Virus record (IMG/VR): IMGVR_UViG_3300010411_000009
Coordinates: 1 to 32,688 of that record
Strand: one strand, 5' to 3'
Source of the DNA: a virus
DNA length: 32,688 bases
The notes below the pieces were generated by a model. It was not told the origin of the DNA and ran no database searches. It was given only the letters and a program-made list of their open reading frames with translations. The translations under genes and the position numbers were made by a program. Shown piece by piece: positions 4,317-12,963 of the stretch (positions are counted from its first letter, which is position 1; each line of letters opens with the position of its first letter).

Positions 4317-6957
4317 TGATGTATTAAATCTAATAGAAGACTTTGATATCAAAAAGGTAGAAGATTGGTTACGTGAAGTTACTTATTCAGATGATCCAGA
4401 TTATATGCCTTCTGATTTTGCTTTAGAATTCATTGCCTTTATCAAACTTGTAAATGGTGAAGAAGGAGAAGAAAATAAATCTCCTGTTATTCATTTACAG
4501 ATGTTAGATAATATACAGAAGAATGATAAAGATACTGTGAATATGTGTCACAGGGGAGCCAGTAAAACCACGTTGCTTGGTTCTTATTTAATTCTGTATA
4601 TAGCTACCTATGGTGATATCCCTGGTTTTGGTAAAGTAGGGTATGCACTCTATGTAAGTGATGCTGTAGAGAATGGTATTAAGAAGATGAGATTAGATCT
4701 TGAGTTTAGGTGGAATAATTCTGAATTTTTACAAGAATATGTACCAACTGCTAAGTTTACTGATATCAGATGGGTATTTAAAAACAAGGATGGTAATCAA
4801 TTTGTTGTTACAGGCCATGGTGCCAAAGCTTTATCATTGGATAGTAAGCTTTATACTGATAAAGCTACTACAACAATTGGTAAGTGTAAGGTCGGTGATC
4901 ACATCTTTGGTGCCGATGGTAAATTAACTACCATTACTCATAAGAGCGAAATTTTTTATAAACCAATGTATGAATTAAAGCTTGTTGATGGACGTAGTAT
5001 TAAAGTAAGTGAAGACCATATTAATTCAATTATTTATAAAGAAACTTCTGGTCGCACAGTAAATTTTGTAAAAAAGAATTTAATTACTAAAGAATTATTG
5101 TCTTTAGATTTACAACATGTACGTATTCATAAGTGGACTGAGGGTAGAACTCGTGTGGTTAAAGAAAATCTTTTATTTATTGAAAACTGTAAGCCAGTTG
5201 AATATTCATGTAAAGATTTGCCTATTGATCCTTATACTCTTGGCTTACTACTCGGTGATGGTTCATTAAGAAAAGGTAGTGTTGTTCTTCATGCACATAA
5301 GGATGATTGGGTTGAGTATCGAAAAAATATTCCTTACCCTTTAGGAAAAGTGCAGGTAGATAGACGCAATACTAATGTGATATCTCAAACAATTTGTGGA
5401 TTGACTCAAAAAATAAAAAGCTTAAATCTTATAGGACATGGAAATAATAAATTTATACCTGCACAATACCTTAGAGGTTCCATTAAACAACGGCAAGCAC
5501 TTCTTCAAGGTTTGATGGATACTGACGGTACTATTGGAAAAAGGAAAATTAATCCTACTACCAGTTTTTGTAGTAATTCTATAGATCTCATTGAAGGTGT
5601 TGCAGAATTAGTACGTTCTCTTGGTGGTGACGTATTTATAGGGCGTACAGGAAAAAAAGCATATAGAATACAAGTAAAATTAAATATGTCTGTTTTTAAA
5701 CTAACAAGAAAAAAACAGTATGAAAAGTTTAATAGAAAATATAGGGTAGCTATTGAATCTATTCAAACAATTCCTTTAGAACCAAGCCAATGTATTGCGG
5801 TAGATAATGAAGAGCATCAATTTATTACTGATAATTACACACGAACACATAATACAGGCGTTCGTGGTACTAAGGAATTAGGTAAACGTCCTGTATTAGC
5901 AATTCTTGATGATTTACTTTCAGATGATGATGCACGTTCTCCTACTGTTATTGCTTCTATTGAGGATACAGTGTATAAAGCAATTGATTATGCTTTGCAT
6001 CCTAAGTATCGTAAGATTATTTGGAGTGGTACTCCTTTTAATGCTAAAGACCCTTTATACAAAGCTGTAGAGAGTGGAGCATGGCATGTTAATGTGTATC
6101 CCATATGTGAAGAATGGCCTTGCAAAAAAGAAGATTTTAGAGGTTCATGGCCTGACAGGTTTCATTACGAGTACGTTTTGAAACAGTATACAAAAGCATT
6201 TAAAGCAGGTAAGATAGCTGCTTTTAACCAAGAGTTGATGTTACGTATTATGAGCGATGAGGACAGAGTAATTTTGGATCATGATATAAACTGGTATTCA
6301 AGAGATGCTTTGTTGTTAAAAAAAGATTGTTATAACTACTATATAACTACAGATTTCGCCACCTCTGAAGAGACTTCAGCAGATTTTTCTCCTATATTGG
6401 TTTGGGCTTATAGTTCATTGGGTCAATGGTTCTTGGTGGATGGTGTATGTGCTAAACAATTAATGGATAAGAACCTTGATGATCTATTTAGATTAGCACA
6501 GCAATGGAAGACAAATTTACAAGAAGTAGGCATTGAGACTTCCGGTCAACAAGGAGGGTTTATTCCTTGGATTCAAGAAAGGATGCTAAAGACTCAAATA
6601 TTCTTTAATATTGCTAAAGATAAGAATAGTAGTAAACTTGGTATTAGACCAAATACAAATAAAATGAAAAGATTCAATGTTGTTGTTCCTTGGTTTAAAA
6701 CTAACATGATGTTCTTTCCTAAAGAGTTAAGGGAAACTTTTTTAATGAAAGAAGTGATTAATGAACTGGAACTGATAGCACCATCTGGTATGCGGTCAAA
6801 ACATGATGATACTAATGATTGTATATCGATGCTGGCTAATTTAACTCCATGGAAACCAAATGCTGATGTAGTGATAAGAAAGGATAAGAATACAGGTATA
6901 TGGGAAACAGAAGATGATCAAGAAACCCAATGTGATATTAATTCATATTTAGTATAA
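4303..6957 (+). CDS. Large terminase subunit (TerL) interrupted by an intein
   Basis: An ATP-driven packaging motor and nuclease, 884 codons; removing the intein (residues 176-517) leaves a 542-residue TerL, a normal size. ATPase: Walker A-like CHRGASKTT (82-90) and Walker B AILDDL (533-538), with the pre-Walker-B GxRG loop split by the intein (GHGAK | TGVRG). Nuclease: YYITTDFA with D684, VGIETSG with E745 and HDDTNDCISML with D835, D836 and D839, the usual RNase-H-like acidic set. A TTG start at 4303 is chosen: SD AAAGGAAAAG is well placed, the preceding gene overlaps by 14 bases, and no upstream ATG exists in frame. The position matches N4 gp68. Packaging depends on splicing because the intein lies within the ATPase. 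Confidence 0.93.
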   Translation: MSKNSDVLNLIEDFDIKKVEDWLREVTYSDDPDYMPSDFALEFIAFIKLVNGEEGEENKSPVIHLQMLDNIQKNDKDTVNMCHRGASKTTLLGSYLILYIATYGDIPGFGKVGYALYVSDAVENGIKKMRLDLEFRWNNSEFLQEYVPTAKFTDIRWVFKNKDGNQFVVTGHGAKALSLDSKLYTDKATTTIGKCKVGDHIFGADGKLTTITHKSEIFYKPMYELKLVDGRSIKVSEDHINSIIYKETSGRTVNFVKKNLITKELLSLDLQHVRIHKWTEGRTRVVKENLLFIENCKPVEYSCKDLPIDPYTLGLLLGDGSLRKGSVVLHAHKDDWVEYRKNIPYPLGKVQVDRRNTNVISQTICGLTQKIKSLNLIGHGNNKFIPAQYLRGSIKQRQALLQGLMDTDGTIGKRKINPTTSFCSNSIDLIEGVAELVRSLGGDVFIGRTGKKAYRIQVKLNMSVFKLTRKKQYEKFNRKYRVAIESIQTIPLEPSQCIAVDNEEHQFITDNYTRTHNTGVRGTKELGKRPVLAILDDLLSDDDARSPTVIASIEDTVYKAIDYALHPKYRKIIWSGTPFNAKDPLYKAVESGAWHVNVYPICEEWPCKKEDFRGSWPDRFHYEYVLKQYTKAFKAGKIAAFNQELMLRIMSDEDRVILDHDINWYSRDALLLKKDCYNYYITTDFATSEETSADFSPILVWAYSSLGQWFLVDGVCAKQLMDKNLDDLFRLAQQWKTNLQEVGIETSGQQGGFIPWIQERMLKTQIFFNIAKDKNSSKLGIRPNTNKMKRFNVVVPWFKTNMMFFPKELRETFLMKEVINELELIAPSGMRSKHDDTNDCISMLANLTPWKPNADVVIRKDKNTGIWETEDDQETQCDINSYLV
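4828..5853 (+). mobile_element. Intein with LAGLIDADG homing endonuclease in TerL
   Basis: 342 residues inserted in the TerL ATPase. The N-terminal splicing block is ALSLDSKLYT...KVGDHIFGADG, so residue 1 is Ala, not Cys or Ser. Block B is GRSIKVSEDHINS (H239). A two-motif LAGLIDADG endonuclease is present: LGLLLGDGS (D319) and LLQGLMDTDG (D406, D408). The C-terminal blocks are SQCIAVDNEEHQF with C497, and RTHN followed by Thr as the first extein residue. Ala at position 1 plus Cys at block F position 4 and Thr before HN is the arrangement of class 3 inteins, which start splicing from that Cys. The usual Trp in block B is Asn here (N241). The insertion point beside GxRG and Walker B is a conserved target, as inteins prefer. 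Confidence 0.9.
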
Positions 6958-6966
6958 GAGGTTATA

Positions 6967-7692
6967 ATGGTTTTACAGGATTTATTTGATACACTTGCTA
7001 TGGGAGAATTTGCTAATCTTGCTTTAGCTAATTCAGTTACTGGTTCAATTAAAGAAGAGTCTTATCCAAGAATTGTAAAGGCAATTAATAGAGGACTCCT
7101 TGAGATTTATAAAAAATTTATCATTAAAAAGAAGAAAGTAATTATTGTTCAACAGGCTGACTTAGATAGGTATTATCTTAGAACAGACTATATAGGTTAT
7201 TCTGGATCTACCGGTATTGAAGCTTATGTTTTAGACCATAGTGATGAGATTTTTCTAAACGATATTTTACGTTTACTATATATACAAGATGCTAATAAAA
7301 ATTTTATTGATATTAATCCACCTCATCCAGGTAAAGAACAAACGTATTTTAAGTCGGCACATTATGATACTTTAGATCTTGTTACTATTGATTCTGATCA
7401 AGCATTTACTATTACATATCAAGCACAATACCCAAAAATATGCATTACAGATAGTTTTGATCCTGAAAATTATAAGCTTTATTATCCTCCTTTTATTGAA
7501 GAAGCTTTAATTAATTATGTTGCTTCTTTGCTTATTAAAGGTAAAAATACAAAAGCTTCTGAAGGTGAAGGTTACGCTTCTAATACTTTTGCTGCTAAAT
7601 ATGAATTAGCGTGTTTAAAGATTTTACAAGCTGGTCTTACCGAAGAAGTATATGAACAAGATAACAGATTTGAAAAAAGAGGTTTTGTATGA
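6967..7692 (+). CDS. 30-kDa virion protein, N4 gp67-like
   Basis: A 241-residue protein directly after TerL, the place of the N4 30-kDa virion protein (gp67). It starts with a helical MVLQDLFDTLAMGEFANLAL, then ITGSIKEESYPRIVKAINRG-like content and LLEIYKKFIIKKKKVII, followed by a beta-rich middle (YYLRTDYIGY, FLNDILRLLYIQDA, ITYQAQYPKI) and a final helix pair (PPFIEEALINYVASLLIKGK, AAKYELACLKILQ). The N-terminal helix, middle beta domain and C-terminal helix layout resembles podovirus head-to-tail adaptor proteins, so it may form a ring under the portal. That is inference. SD is AAGAGG, 9 bases after the TerL stop. Its stop overlaps the next ATG (ATGA). Confidence 0.68.
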   Translation: MVLQDLFDTLAMGEFANLALANSVTGSIKEESYPRIVKAINRGLLEIYKKFIIKKKKVIIVQQADLDRYYLRTDYIGYSGSTGIEAYVLDHSDEIFLNDILRLLYIQDANKNFIDINPPHPGKEQTYFKSAHYDTLDLVTIDSDQAFTITYQAQYPKICITDSFDPENYKLYYPPFIEEALINYVASLLIKGKNTKASEGEGYASNTFAAKYELACLKILQAGLTEEVYEQDNRFEKRGFV

Positions 7693-8081
7693 TTCCTGGT
7701 AAATACCCAATTACGATTTGGAGAGGTGGTACTTGGTCTATTGGTATTACTCAAGATGTATTAGATTTTGCTGAGTATGATGAAATACGTATGCAGGTAC
7801 GTCCTCCTTTTAGAAAAAATTCATCTTCTGCTTGTAGCAGTTCAACTGCTCTGTTGAGCCTTACGCTTGAAAATGGGCGTATTACAGTAGAAGAGGATAC
7901 TAACACATTACGTCTTACTATATCGTCCACAGATACGGCAGCTATCAAGTTTAATGAAGGTGTATATGATCTTGAATTAGTAACTCATGTTGATTTAGAG
8001 GCTGACCCTCAAATTACTGAAGAGGTTGTTGATAAGTTATTGTATGGTACTGTTGAGGTTGAAGGAGAACAGACAATATGA
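7689..8081 (+). CDS. Tail-fibre-upstream beta protein, 130 aa
   Basis: A small beta-rich protein placed between the 30-kDa protein and the tail fibre and overlapping both neighbours by ATGA junctions, so the three are translationally linked. PGKYPITIWRGGTWSIGITQ at the N-terminus and FNEGVYDLELVTHVD, then LLYGTVEVEGEQTI at the C-terminus follow a pattern common to roughly 110-130-residue phage proteins encoded just before tail fibres ('PGxYxxxIxxGxTW ... GxYDLExxxxxGxVxxLLxGxVxV'). These are thought to be tail or fibre attachment components, but I know of no experimental role for this branch. The Ser- and Cys-rich stretch KNSSSACSSSTALLS near residues 42-56 interrupts the usual hydrophobic strand pattern and may be a surface loop. 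Confidence 0.6.
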   Translation: MIPGKYPITIWRGGTWSIGITQDVLDFAEYDEIRMQVRPPFRKNSSSACSSSTALLSLTLENGRITVEEDTNTLRLTISSTDTAAIKFNEGVYDLELVTHVDLEADPQITEEVVDKLLYGTVEVEGEQTI

Positions 8082-11000
8082 CTGATACTGTAAGTGTCAC
8101 AATACAGGAAGATCCTATGCCTGTATTAATTGATACTGGTACAGCAGCAATTACAATAACAGATGCAACTACTAATAAGATTACTGTTATAGAAGCAAAT
8201 CCTGTTTCTGTATCTGTTGCTAATGGTAATCCTTCAGTTACAATAAATAATGGAGGATATTCAGGTACTGTATCAGTTTTACTTTCTGATCTTGTAGGAA
8301 AATTAACAAGAACTCAGATGGAACCAGGATTACTTTCTGACTTAGAAAAGCTTGAATCTCTTTGGATAAGACTTGGTAATAACCTTATTTTATCATATCC
8401 TGATGGGATAGCTATTCAAGAAGCAGGTACTGAGTATACAGATTCAAGTATTATTAGTGCTGTAGCTGATATTGATGTGAGTATTGATGGTAAACTTAAT
8501 GTTGCTTATTCTACTATTACACAAACAGCAGATGCTATTGATAGCAGAGTTACATCTATTGAGGGTACTACTAATGATCGTATAGAAGTAGCTGAATCCA
8601 GAATACTTCAGACAGCGAGCGATATTACATCTACTGTTACAAGATTAGATGCTTCAGATGATTCTATAGAACTTTTACAATCTTCTATTTCTCAAGCAGA
8701 AGATTCTATTGAACTTGAGGTAACTGCACGGGAAGAATTAGAAGATGAAGTTGTAACAGTTCAATCCAGTATTTCATTGCTATCAGATTCTATTTCTTTG
8801 TACACAGAAACTCTTGATACACTTAGTGATCGTGTAACTTCTTCTGAAATTATTCTTGGAAATGATGGAATTAATTTATCAGTTGTAGAACAAGGTTTAG
8901 CTAATTATACTTATTCTCTTAGTACAATACAGACACAGTTAAATAACCAATGGGGTATTACTGTTGAAGAAGATATTAATGGTAATAGTTATACTTCTGG
9001 TTTTGGTATCATTCTTCATCCTGCTTGGCTTATTGGAGAAGAATATACTATAGGACAAACTGTTACTTATTCAGATGTTGTATATGAATGCTTAATAGCA
9101 AATACTTCTTCTTCATCTAATAATCCTTTTGATGATTCTGTTACTTGGGTTGAATTACCTAATGGTGTTAAATCTGAATTTTCTGTTAATGCTGAATCAT
9201 TTCAAATATGGACTAATGATGGGCTTGTACCCATGTTTACTGTTACTAATGGGCAAGCAGCAATTAATGGTGATCTTGTAGTACAATCTATTGAATCAGA
9301 TGATTATGATGATGTGTCTTTACCTGGATTTAAATTAGATCCAGCTACTGGTTCTGCTGATTTCAGAGGTATGACACTTACGCTTGGTTCAGGTAGTTCT
9401 GGTTATTCTAATTTTAGTGATAAACCCCAATCTCTTGCTGATATCAGTACATCTGAATATGCTCTACTTAGTACAGCAGGTAGTGATTCTGTCAGGGTAT
9501 CTTGGTTCTATAGTCATGTACCTACGATGCTTAACGCGCCTGTAACTGATTGGGATGTAGCTGATTACAATGACCATGTAGGAGATTTATATTTTGATAC
9601 TTTTAATAATAATCCATATTTCTTTAACTTATCTTTAGGTGAGTACAAGTGGGATAGTTTAGTAGATCCTGATATTGCTTTATCCCTTCAGAATGCAGCA
9701 GATGCACAAGAGGCTGCTGATGGTAAGGTCACATTCTATTATGATACTCCTGTTCCTCCCTATCAACTGGGTGATTTCTGGGACCATACAGACGGTTTAA
9801 AAGTTTGCACTACTGCCAGGCCTACTGGAAGCTTAATCGCTACAGATTGGACTGTAAAGGCCACTAATGGAGCTACTTGGGATACGAACGTAATTGGCAA
9901 GCCAGAAAATTTAGGAGATCTTGACTCAATAGCAGCAAGTGAATTAGCTACAGCATTAAGTAATTCTATTCAAGCAATTTCTGATGCTTCTTCAGCACAG
10001 GATACAGCAGATGGTAAGATAACCTCATTCTATCAAGATACAGAACCAACTACTGGTATGAGTACCGGTGATTTTTGGGTAGATACTAATGATAATAATA
10101 AGCTATATAGGTATACCGGTAGTGCTTGGGTTTCTGCACAAGATAATCTTATAGGAACTGCCATAACAGCAGCACAGACAGCACAGACAACTGCAGATGG
10201 TAAAGCAGAAGTTTACTATTCTGCTACTGAACCAACAGGTATGAGTGAAGGTGATCTTTGGTATGACACAGATGATGAGCAGAAAAGATTGTATAGGTAT
10301 AATGGTTCAGAGTGGTCTACTGTAGCTTCGTATGGAGCTAATTGGGGTTCAAATATTCTTAACGAACCTTTGTCATTAGCTGATATAAGTGCAGAAGAGG
10401 GAGGTAAGCTTGCAGGAATTGCTAATGGTGCTGATGTTACCAGGGATAATGTTGCAAAGGGTGTAGAAGGACAGGAAGTGTACACCATTAGTGCTTATGC
10501 ATACCAGGATACAGCACATCATACATTAGGCGGTTTATGGAATGAGGATGGTGTTAATTTAACAAGTGCTTTTGGTAATAATCCTCGGTCTTATGTGTTA
10601 TCTGTATTTAATAGAGCCTCTTCTTTCTGGATTAGTCATACTAAATACGATATATATGGCGATTCCAATAATGCTCTTTTACTTGCCAATGCTTTAAATG
10701 CACTTGATAATAATAGTATAATTGTACTGGTTGGTTCTCATGCTCCTGGTCAGAATAGACTTACAAATGGTTTACCTGATGCTATATATCGGTGTGGCGG
10801 TAGTAGAACTATTTTTGAAAATCAAGATTGGACCATTCTTCATCCATCTTATATCTTAGTTGGTTATCCAGGTATGGGTGAAGGTTGTGGACATGAGGCA
10901 TTTGCTCCTGGTTCTGTTGGTTGGGTTGCAGGGTATGGTTCTGTTGGTTGGGTTGAAACGCAAATTGTAATCAAAAATGGTTCAATTGTCGGATTAACAC

Positions 11001-11752
11001 GAACTCCCACATTTGGAGCACTTGCAGGCCTTGATAAAATCACAGATACTGTGATTGATTCTAATGCTATATCAGCATCTAAGATTAATGCTACTAATTT
11101 AGCTGCATTATCTACTGCTACTGGTGCATTATATGTCGATAATAGTATCACGCTTAATGCAAACACTGGCCGGATAAAAACGGTTGGTAAGGATAGCTAC
11201 GCCGATGAAACGTCAGGGTTTTATCTTGGCATGAACGATTCCGGCGCGGCCCTCAATATAGGCGACTCATCTAACTATTTGAAATATTATAATGGAGATA
11301 TGACTGTTGGTGGTGACATAATAGCCACAGGGAATATTAAAGCTAAAAACGTAACAACAGAAACAATAAATGACAATGCTGTTACCATACCAATGGCATC
11401 ATTTAGTAGTGCTTATACTAAGTTCACAACTCATTATAACTATTATGGTTCTTTAAGTTCTTTAACTATTCCATCAAAAGGGAATTTTATACAGATACTT
11501 ACGTCAGTAACTGTTTTTAATGAGGATAATCGTTCGTCAAGTCTTTATTTAACTTTATTTAGAAATAATGATGAATTGCTTACTGAAGATCTTCACTTAG
11601 TAAGTAAGACTTTTCAGAAATTCCAATTAAACTATGTCGATAATAATCATACTGGGAATTTAACTTATTCTTTAAAGTTACAAATTAGAATATCAAGCAA
11701 AAGAGTATACACAGAAAATAGGTTCTTATCTTTATTAGAGGTACAAAAATGA
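8078..11752 (+). CDS. Modular tail fibre / appendage protein with an ILEI-like domain
   Basis: 1224 residues, receptor-binding tail protein. In order: a beta N-terminus probably docking to the tail (1-110); a helical heptad-like region with repeats such as STITQTADAIDSRVTSIEG (about 125-290); a chitin-binding-like fold AWLIGEEYTIGQTVTYSDVVY (about 314-361); three ADGK...YY..PT..GDFW modules (starting near 547, 644 and 706) alternating with NxxDKPxSLADI-type linkers; an ILEI/FAM3-like domain (about 797-960, KYDIYGDSNNALLLANALNA); and a lambda J-type C-terminal region (GRIKTVGKDSYADETSGFYL) leading to a terminal beta domain. The class resembles appendage proteins at the gp65/gp66 place in N4. 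The DNA for residues about 1029-1066 is much GC-richer than the rest, suggesting recent exchange. The gene ends in an ATGA overlap with the next. Confidence 0.85.
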   Translation: MTDTVSVTIQEDPMPVLIDTGTAAITITDATTNKITVIEANPVSVSVANGNPSVTINNGGYSGTVSVLLSDLVGKLTRTQMEPGLLSDLEKLESLWIRLGNNLILSYPDGIAIQEAGTEYTDSSIISAVADIDVSIDGKLNVAYSTITQTADAIDSRVTSIEGTTNDRIEVAESRILQTASDITSTVTRLDASDDSIELLQSSISQAEDSIELEVTAREELEDEVVTVQSSISLLSDSISLYTETLDTLSDRVTSSEIILGNDGINLSVVEQGLANYTYSLSTIQTQLNNQWGITVEEDINGNSYTSGFGIILHPAWLIGEEYTIGQTVTYSDVVYECLIANTSSSSNNPFDDSVTWVELPNGVKSEFSVNAESFQIWTNDGLVPMFTVTNGQAAINGDLVVQSIESDDYDDVSLPGFKLDPATGSADFRGMTLTLGSGSSGYSNFSDKPQSLADISTSEYALLSTAGSDSVRVSWFYSHVPTMLNAPVTDWDVADYNDHVGDLYFDTFNNNPYFFNLSLGEYKWDSLVDPDIALSLQNAADAQEAADGKVTFYYDTPVPPYQLGDFWDHTDGLKVCTTARPTGSLIATDWTVKATNGATWDTNVIGKPENLGDLDSIAASELATALSNSIQAISDASSAQDTADGKITSFYQDTEPTTGMSTGDFWVDTNDNNKLYRYTGSAWVSAQDNLIGTAITAAQTAQTTADGKAEVYYSATEPTGMSEGDLWYDTDDEQKRLYRYNGSEWSTVASYGANWGSNILNEPLSLADISAEEGGKLAGIANGADVTRDNVAKGVEGQEVYTISAYAYQDTAHHTLGGLWNEDGVNLTSAFGNNPRSYVLSVFNRASSFWISHTKYDIYGDSNNALLLANALNALDNNSIIVLVGSHAPGQNRLTNGLPDAIYRCGGSRTIFENQDWTILHPSYILVGYPGMGEGCGHEAFAPGSVGWVAGYGSVGWVETQIVIKNGSIVGLTRTPTFGALAGLDKITDTVIDSNAISASKINATNLAALSTATGALYVDNSITLNANTGRIKTVGKDSYADETSGFYLGMNDSGAALNIGDSSNYLKYYNGDMTVGGDIIATGNIKAKNVTTETINDNAVTIPMASFSSAYTKFTTHYNYYGSLSSLTIPSKGNFIQILTSVTVFNEDNRSSSLYLTLFRNNDELLTEDLHLVSKTFQKFQLNYVDNNHTGNLTYSLKLQIRISSKRVYTENRFLSLLEVQK

Positions 11753-12243
11753 ATCAAGTTTTTAGTATTTATAACCTGTTAACAAAAGAGATAACGTCAA
11801 AAATAGTGTGTTCAAAAGAAATGGTAGAATTACAAACACAAGAAGATGAAGGATATATAATTGGCTATGAAGACCCCCTTACTCATAGAATAAATGATAC
11901 CGAAGACGGCTTTATAGAGTTGTCGGATACAGAAAAAGAAGACCAATTATACCTTAAACGTGAAAATACAAAACCAACTCTTTTGGATGTTTCATTATCC
12001 GACACAGAATTAAATGAAGTTATCGAAGATTATTTTTTAAATCGAGTGGATGCAGAGACATGGAGAAAATCCAATTATAGCTACCTACGAGAGAAAGCTT
12101 ATCCAGACGAAACAGAATATAAAACTGACGCAGAAATAAAGATAGGTTCAGGAATCCCTGAATACGTAGAGGCAGGAGAGCTGCAATTGCAACAGTATTA
12201 CGAAGACTGCATTAACGTTAAAATAAGATTTCCTAAGGAGTAA
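11749..12243 (+). CDS. Tail-fibre-associated protein or chaperone candidate, 164 aa
   Basis: A strongly acidic protein translationally coupled (ATGA) to the tail fibre. The first half is a short beta domain (VFSIYNLLTKEITSKIVCSK ... GYIIGYEDPLTHRI). The second half holds NYSYLREKAYPDETEYKTDA, close to the 'LRxxAYPxxxEQLDxxW' helix found in many small proteins encoded behind tail fibres, including candidate fibre-assembly chaperones. The last part (EYVEAGELQLQQYYEDCINV) is helical. Function is inferred from this motif and position. Codon use is less AT-biased than the fibre's middle part and resembles the GC-rich patch at the fibre's end, so fibre tip and accessory gene may have moved together. 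Confidence 0.5.
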   Translation: MNQVFSIYNLLTKEITSKIVCSKEMVELQTQEDEGYIIGYEDPLTHRINDTEDGFIELSDTEKEDQLYLKRENTKPTLLDVSLSDTELNEVIEDYFLNRVDAETWRKSNYSYLREKAYPDETEYKTDAEIKIGSGIPEYVEAGELQLQQYYEDCINVKIRFPKE

Positions 12244-12245
12244 GA

Positions 12246-12506
12246 ATGGCAAACAAGACTTGGACAGCAACAGACCTAAACATGGGCGTTTTGAGACTTA
12301 AACGTGACGACGTAGAAGGTACTTTATCAATTATGGAAGGGTATTCATATGCCGATGAAAATGGTGATACCATTGAAGATCTACCAAAGAAAACAATTTC
12401 TACTACAGTAGCATATGCAGATTTGCCTGATACTGTGATTACAGGGCTACTTACTGTTTTTGAATATATTTACGGGCAAGCATTAATCGAAGAAGGAATG
12501 GAGTAA
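12246..12506 (+). CDS. Hypothetical tail-region protein, 86 aa
   Basis: An acidic 86-residue protein starting MANKTWTATDLNMGVLRLKR two bases after the preceding stop, with an AAGGAGTAAGA SD. A beta N-terminal half (LRLKRDDVEGTLSIMEGYSY) is followed by a helix-rich C-terminus (DLPDTVITGLLTVFEYIYGQ, then ALIEEGME). It is likely co-expressed with the fibre and the 164-aa protein and shares their more balanced base use. I do not recognise the family. The small size, acidity and position would suit a fibre accessory or an assembly helper, but nothing in the sequence proves it. Confidence 0.55.
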   Translation: MANKTWTATDLNMGVLRLKRDDVEGTLSIMEGYSYADENGDTIEDLPKKTISTTVAYADLPDTVITGLLTVFEYIYGQALIEEGME

Positions 12507-12507
12507 A

Positions 12508-12957
12508 ATGCAAATTATAGTTAATAGGTTTACTTCAGATGCTGATACTACAATTAGTACACTTTCTGTAGATAATCGTTTTATTTGTTTTGGTTTAGAA
12601 GATGGACATAGAGATATAAAAGTAATAAATGAAACCAGAATACCAGCGGGTACTTATGCTGTAAATATAAGAACAGTAGGAGGTCTTCATAATAGATACA
12701 AAAAACGATTTAGTGATAATCATAAAGGAATGCTTCATATCTTAGATGTTCCTGGTTTTGAATACATTCTTATCCATTGTGGTAATGATAATGATGACAC
12801 AGGAGGCTGTTTACTGGTAGGTGAGGGTGCTAATACTCGTAAAGGTAATATGTCCATTACAAGTAGTGTCAGGGCTTATAAAAAGCTTTATCCTAAAGTA
12901 ATCAATGCAGCTATTATGGGTAGGCTTTACATAACTTTTAAAGACAATGACAGGTAA
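12508..12957 (+). CDS. DUF5675 family protein (possible cell-wall-acting enzyme)
   Basis: A 149-residue match to DUF5675: RFTSDADTTISTLSVDNRFI, then CFGLEDGHRDIKV, RIPAGTYAVNIRT, and the hallmark FEYILIHCGNDNDDTGGCLL (H90, C101). The family is predominantly viral and often sits near lysis genes. The paired 'IHxGN' and 'GC' resemble the catalytic His and Cys of YkuD-type L,D-transpeptidases, so a peptidoglycan-modifying or -cleaving role is plausible, but I know of no proof. It occupies the N4 lysis-gene position between the tail genes and portal. No other muramidase or amidase is visible in the window, which makes this the leading lysin candidate. It starts one base after the preceding stop with a GGAATGGAGTAAA leader as SD. 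Confidence 0.75.
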   Translation: MQIIVNRFTSDADTTISTLSVDNRFICFGLEDGHRDIKVINETRIPAGTYAVNIRTVGGLHNRYKKRFSDNHKGMLHILDVPGFEYILIHCGNDNDDTGGCLLVGEGANTRKGNMSITSSVRAYKKLYPKVINAAIMGRLYITFKDNDR

Positions 12958-12963
12958 ATATTT

